A stretch of 6,825 bases of DNA from Mycobacterium sp. (GTDB taxonomy: Bacteria > Actinomycetota > Actinomycetes > Mycobacteriales > Mycobacteriaceae), in assembly GCA_025965815.1 (NCBI GenBank), contig JAOPWF010000609.1, forward strand, positions 1 through 6,825, given 5' to 3'. Made by a program: the position numbers and the translations under genes. Shown here piece by piece: positions 5,471 through 6,825 of the stretch (position 1 is its first letter; the number at the start of each line of letters is the position of its first letter). Below the pieces are notes generated by a model that saw only the letters and a list, made by a program, of their open reading frames with translations, was not told where the DNA came from and searched no databases.

Positions 5471-6399
5471 GGCGGCGACCTTCGGGAGCTTGTCAGCCAG
5501 GGCACCGATGATCCGATCATATTGGGCGCCAACCGATTCAGCAGCTGGCTGGTCGAACACTGAATGCAGCAGTGTGCGTACCCACGGCCACGACGCCTTC
5601 GGGGTGATCGCCATCAGATTGGTCGCATAGTGGGTTCTGCATCGCTGCCAGGATGCACCCGGCAACGTAGCGCCGATCGCCGTCAACAGTCCCGCGTGGG
5701 CGTCGCTAGTGACCAGTTTGACCCCGGACAGGCCGCGGGCGGTCAGCGAGCGCCAGAAGGTCAGCCAGCCGGCCCCGTCCTCGGCGGTCGTCAGGTCGAT
5801 ACCGAGGATTTCCGGTAGCCCTCGGCGTTGACCCCGACCGCCACCAGGGCGTGCACGTTGACCACCCGGCCCTGTTCGCGGACCTTGAGGACCAGCGCGT
5901 CGGCGGCGACGAGGGTATACGGGCCGGCGTCGAGCGGTCGGGTGCGAAAGGCTTCGACGGCGATATCGAGTTCCTGGGCCATCACCGACACCTGCGACTT
6001 CGACAACGACGTGATGCCCAGCGTTTCGACCAGCTTGTCCATCCGCCGCGTCGACACCCCGAGCAGATAGCAGGTCGCCACCACCGTGGTCAGGGCCCGC
6101 TCGGCACGCTTGCGGCGCTCCAGCAGCCAGTCCGGGAAATACGAACCCTGCCGAAGCTTGGGGATCGCCAGATCCAATGATCCTGTCCGGGTGTCGAATT
6201 GACGATGCCGGTAGCCGTTGCGGGAGTTGGTGCGTTCGGCGCTACGTTGGCCGTACCCGGCGCCGCACAAGGCGTCGGCTTCGGCGCCCATCAGGGTGTG
6301 GATGAAGGTCGCGAGCAGCTCGCGCAGCACGTCGGGGTGGGTGGTGGTGAGTCGCTCAGCCAACACCTGTGGCCAGTCGATATCGTGGGCAGTGGTCAT
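5471..6399 (-). pseudogene. IS256-family (IS1081-like) transposase, frameshifted and truncated
   Basis: Starts with ATG at 6399 (minus strand), with AAAGGAA about eight bases upstream. The first 200 or so residues carry the IS1081-type signature: LMGAEADALCGAGYGQRS, then NGYRHRQFDTR, IPKLRQGSYFPDWL, LGVSTRRMDKLVETLG, and the first catalytic Asp in VAADALVLKVRE. After NAEGYR the frame changes. The expected EILGIDLTTAEDGAGWL continues in the -1 frame, consistent with one G lost at about 5811-5814 (plus-strand TTTCCGG where TTTCCCGG would keep frame). The second frame keeps the catalytic Asp in LVTSDAHAGL and the WQRCRTHY motif. It breaks after KLPKVAA, about 310 codons in, against roughly 415 for IS1081. 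The catalytic Glu region (NNPQERLNREI in relatives) is lost. Confidence 0.88.
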
Positions 6400-6433
6400 C
6401 GCGTTGATTCCTTTGCTCGAGTGACTTTGGCAG

Positions 6434-6453
6434 TCTCTCGAAGAATCACGCGA
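6434..6453 (-). repeat. Terminal inverted repeat of the IS1081-like element (one end only)
   Basis: Reading the minus strand from 6453, the element begins TCGCGTGATTCTTCGA, about 35 bases before the ribosome binding site of the transposase. No matching inverted copy exists near the truncated end at 5471, so no target duplication can be identified. Confidence 0.5.
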
Positions 6454-6478
6454 TGACCTTCAATCATTCGGCTACGAC

Positions 6479-6534
6479 ACGCCGGCCCTCACGATCAGGT
6501 CCCCGGCTCGTACACCACTCTGCTGGACGCAACC
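6479..6534 (+). mobile_element. Possible 3'-end fragment of a second IS256-type element
   Basis: On the plus strand, codons for T-P-A-L-T (6479-6493) are followed by CTCGTACACCACTCTGCTGG and ACGCAACC. This resembles the last transposase codons and the non-coding right end of mycobacterial IS256/IS1081-like elements, which from memory contain a TACACCACT...GGAC motif after the stop. If so, it belongs to another copy in the opposite orientation to the main remnant, beginning only about 25 bases beyond its terminal repeat. The assignment is by recalled pattern and needs an alignment. Confidence 0.35.
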
Positions 6535-6825
6535 GTCTTCCGATTCCGCCGCGTGTGGATCGTTGCTTCGCTCAGTGAGGAACCGCTCGACAGCCGCAGA
6601 GCGTGTCGACAATCGGAAGTCGCGCAAGTTGGGAACTCCGCCACTCAAAATTCGGCTTTCGCAACACATACCGGGCACAGCCGAGCTGGGCGGAGTTAGA
6701 TGCCGGCGCCGAATGCGGCGACTGCGCCCAGTTTCGGTTCACGGCCAGTTGGAGTCCCTCTAGCTCGTTCCCCCGCGGCAGCGGGCCAGCATTACTCATC
6801 TGTCCGAAGGGCATTCTGCAGGACT
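6535..6825. other. No recognisable gene
   Basis: About 290 bases with several short overlapping frames on both strands, none with a credible ribosome binding site, domain or codon bias. The translations are rich in Arg, Ser and Pro, as expected for shadow frames of GC-rich non-coding or decayed sequence. Only short GC hairpins are visible, such as CCCGC-GGCA-GCGGG near 6767-6780. The stretch could be decayed IS flank or the edge of a gene outside the window. Confidence 0.5.

Larger units (their letters stand above)
5471..6453 (-). mobile_element. IS1081-like IS256-family element, 3'-truncated remnant
   Basis: The intact end is at about 6453, where the minus strand begins TCGCGTGATTCTTCGA, resembling the IS1081 terminal repeat as I recall it. 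From there the element runs leftwards through the transposase gene and stops abruptly at about 5471, in the middle of the coding sequence. Everything beyond, including the other terminal repeat, is absent. The element cannot transpose by itself. It lies just past the MPT51-like gene and marks the edge of the accessory block. Confidence 0.75.

Noticed and set aside
5800..5820. Programmed ribosomal frameshift in the transposase
   Set aside because: IS256-family transposases are made from a single frame and no slippery heptamer is seen; a simple deletion explains it.
6472..6814. Overlapping 66-80 residue frames on both strands at the right end
   Set aside because: They overlap each other, lack ribosome binding sites and recognisable motifs, and look like chance frames in GC-rich DNA.
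1..6825. CRISPR arrays, tRNA/rRNA genes, riboswitches
   Set aside because: No regularly spaced repeats, cloverleaf-like or rRNA-like sequence, or recognisable riboswitch core was found by eye on either strand.

Overview
The window looks like an accessory stretch of a high-GC mycobacterial genome (chromosome or large plasmid). The evidence is a MceF protein at the end of an mce operon, an MPT51-type (FbpD) member of the antigen 85 family, secreted DUF732 and CAP-domain proteins of mycobacterial type, and an IS1081-like IS256-family transposase. All family assignments were made by reading the translations; no database search was run.

Layout. Positions 1-1493 hold the last codons of a probable mceE and a complete mceF. 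The next expected gene, a Mce-associated membrane protein, starts in overlap with mceF at 1457 but breaks off after about 45 codons, before its transmembrane segment. It runs into the C-terminal tail of an actinobacterial tyrosine recombinase (about 1596-1790), so the operon's 3' end has been cut by a rearrangement that left an integrase scar. A small EthD-like dimeric alpha/beta-barrel gene follows (1842-2204).

Positions 2284-4211 form a tightly packed cassette. It contains an N-terminally shortened alpha/beta-hydrolase with both Ser and His of the triad replaced (2284-2859), a DUF732 exported protein (2856-3344), a CAP-domain exported protein lacking the two usual His residues (3341-3859), and a frameshifted unknown (3856-4211). 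Each junction is a 4-base ATGA stop/start overlap, so translational coupling is likely. A possible 49-residue microprotein (4304-4453) ends in the ribosome binding site of an MPT51-like gene (4464-5348), itself a family whose nucleophile is replaced. A stem-loop follows this gene.

Positions 5471-6453 are a dead IS1081-like element on the minus strand (one-base deletion and loss of the 3' third). From 6454 to the end I see no gene, only a possible 3'-end fragment of a second IS256-type element on the plus strand.

How the parts may work together. MceF belongs to a lipid importer. The DUF732, CAP and MPT51-like proteins are exported envelope proteins. Three consecutive enzyme-like folds (hydrolase, CAP, MPT51) lack canonical catalytic residues, which suggests binding or scaffolding roles rather than catalysis. 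That is inference. The integrase scar on one side and IS debris on the other mark the block as rearranged or acquired.
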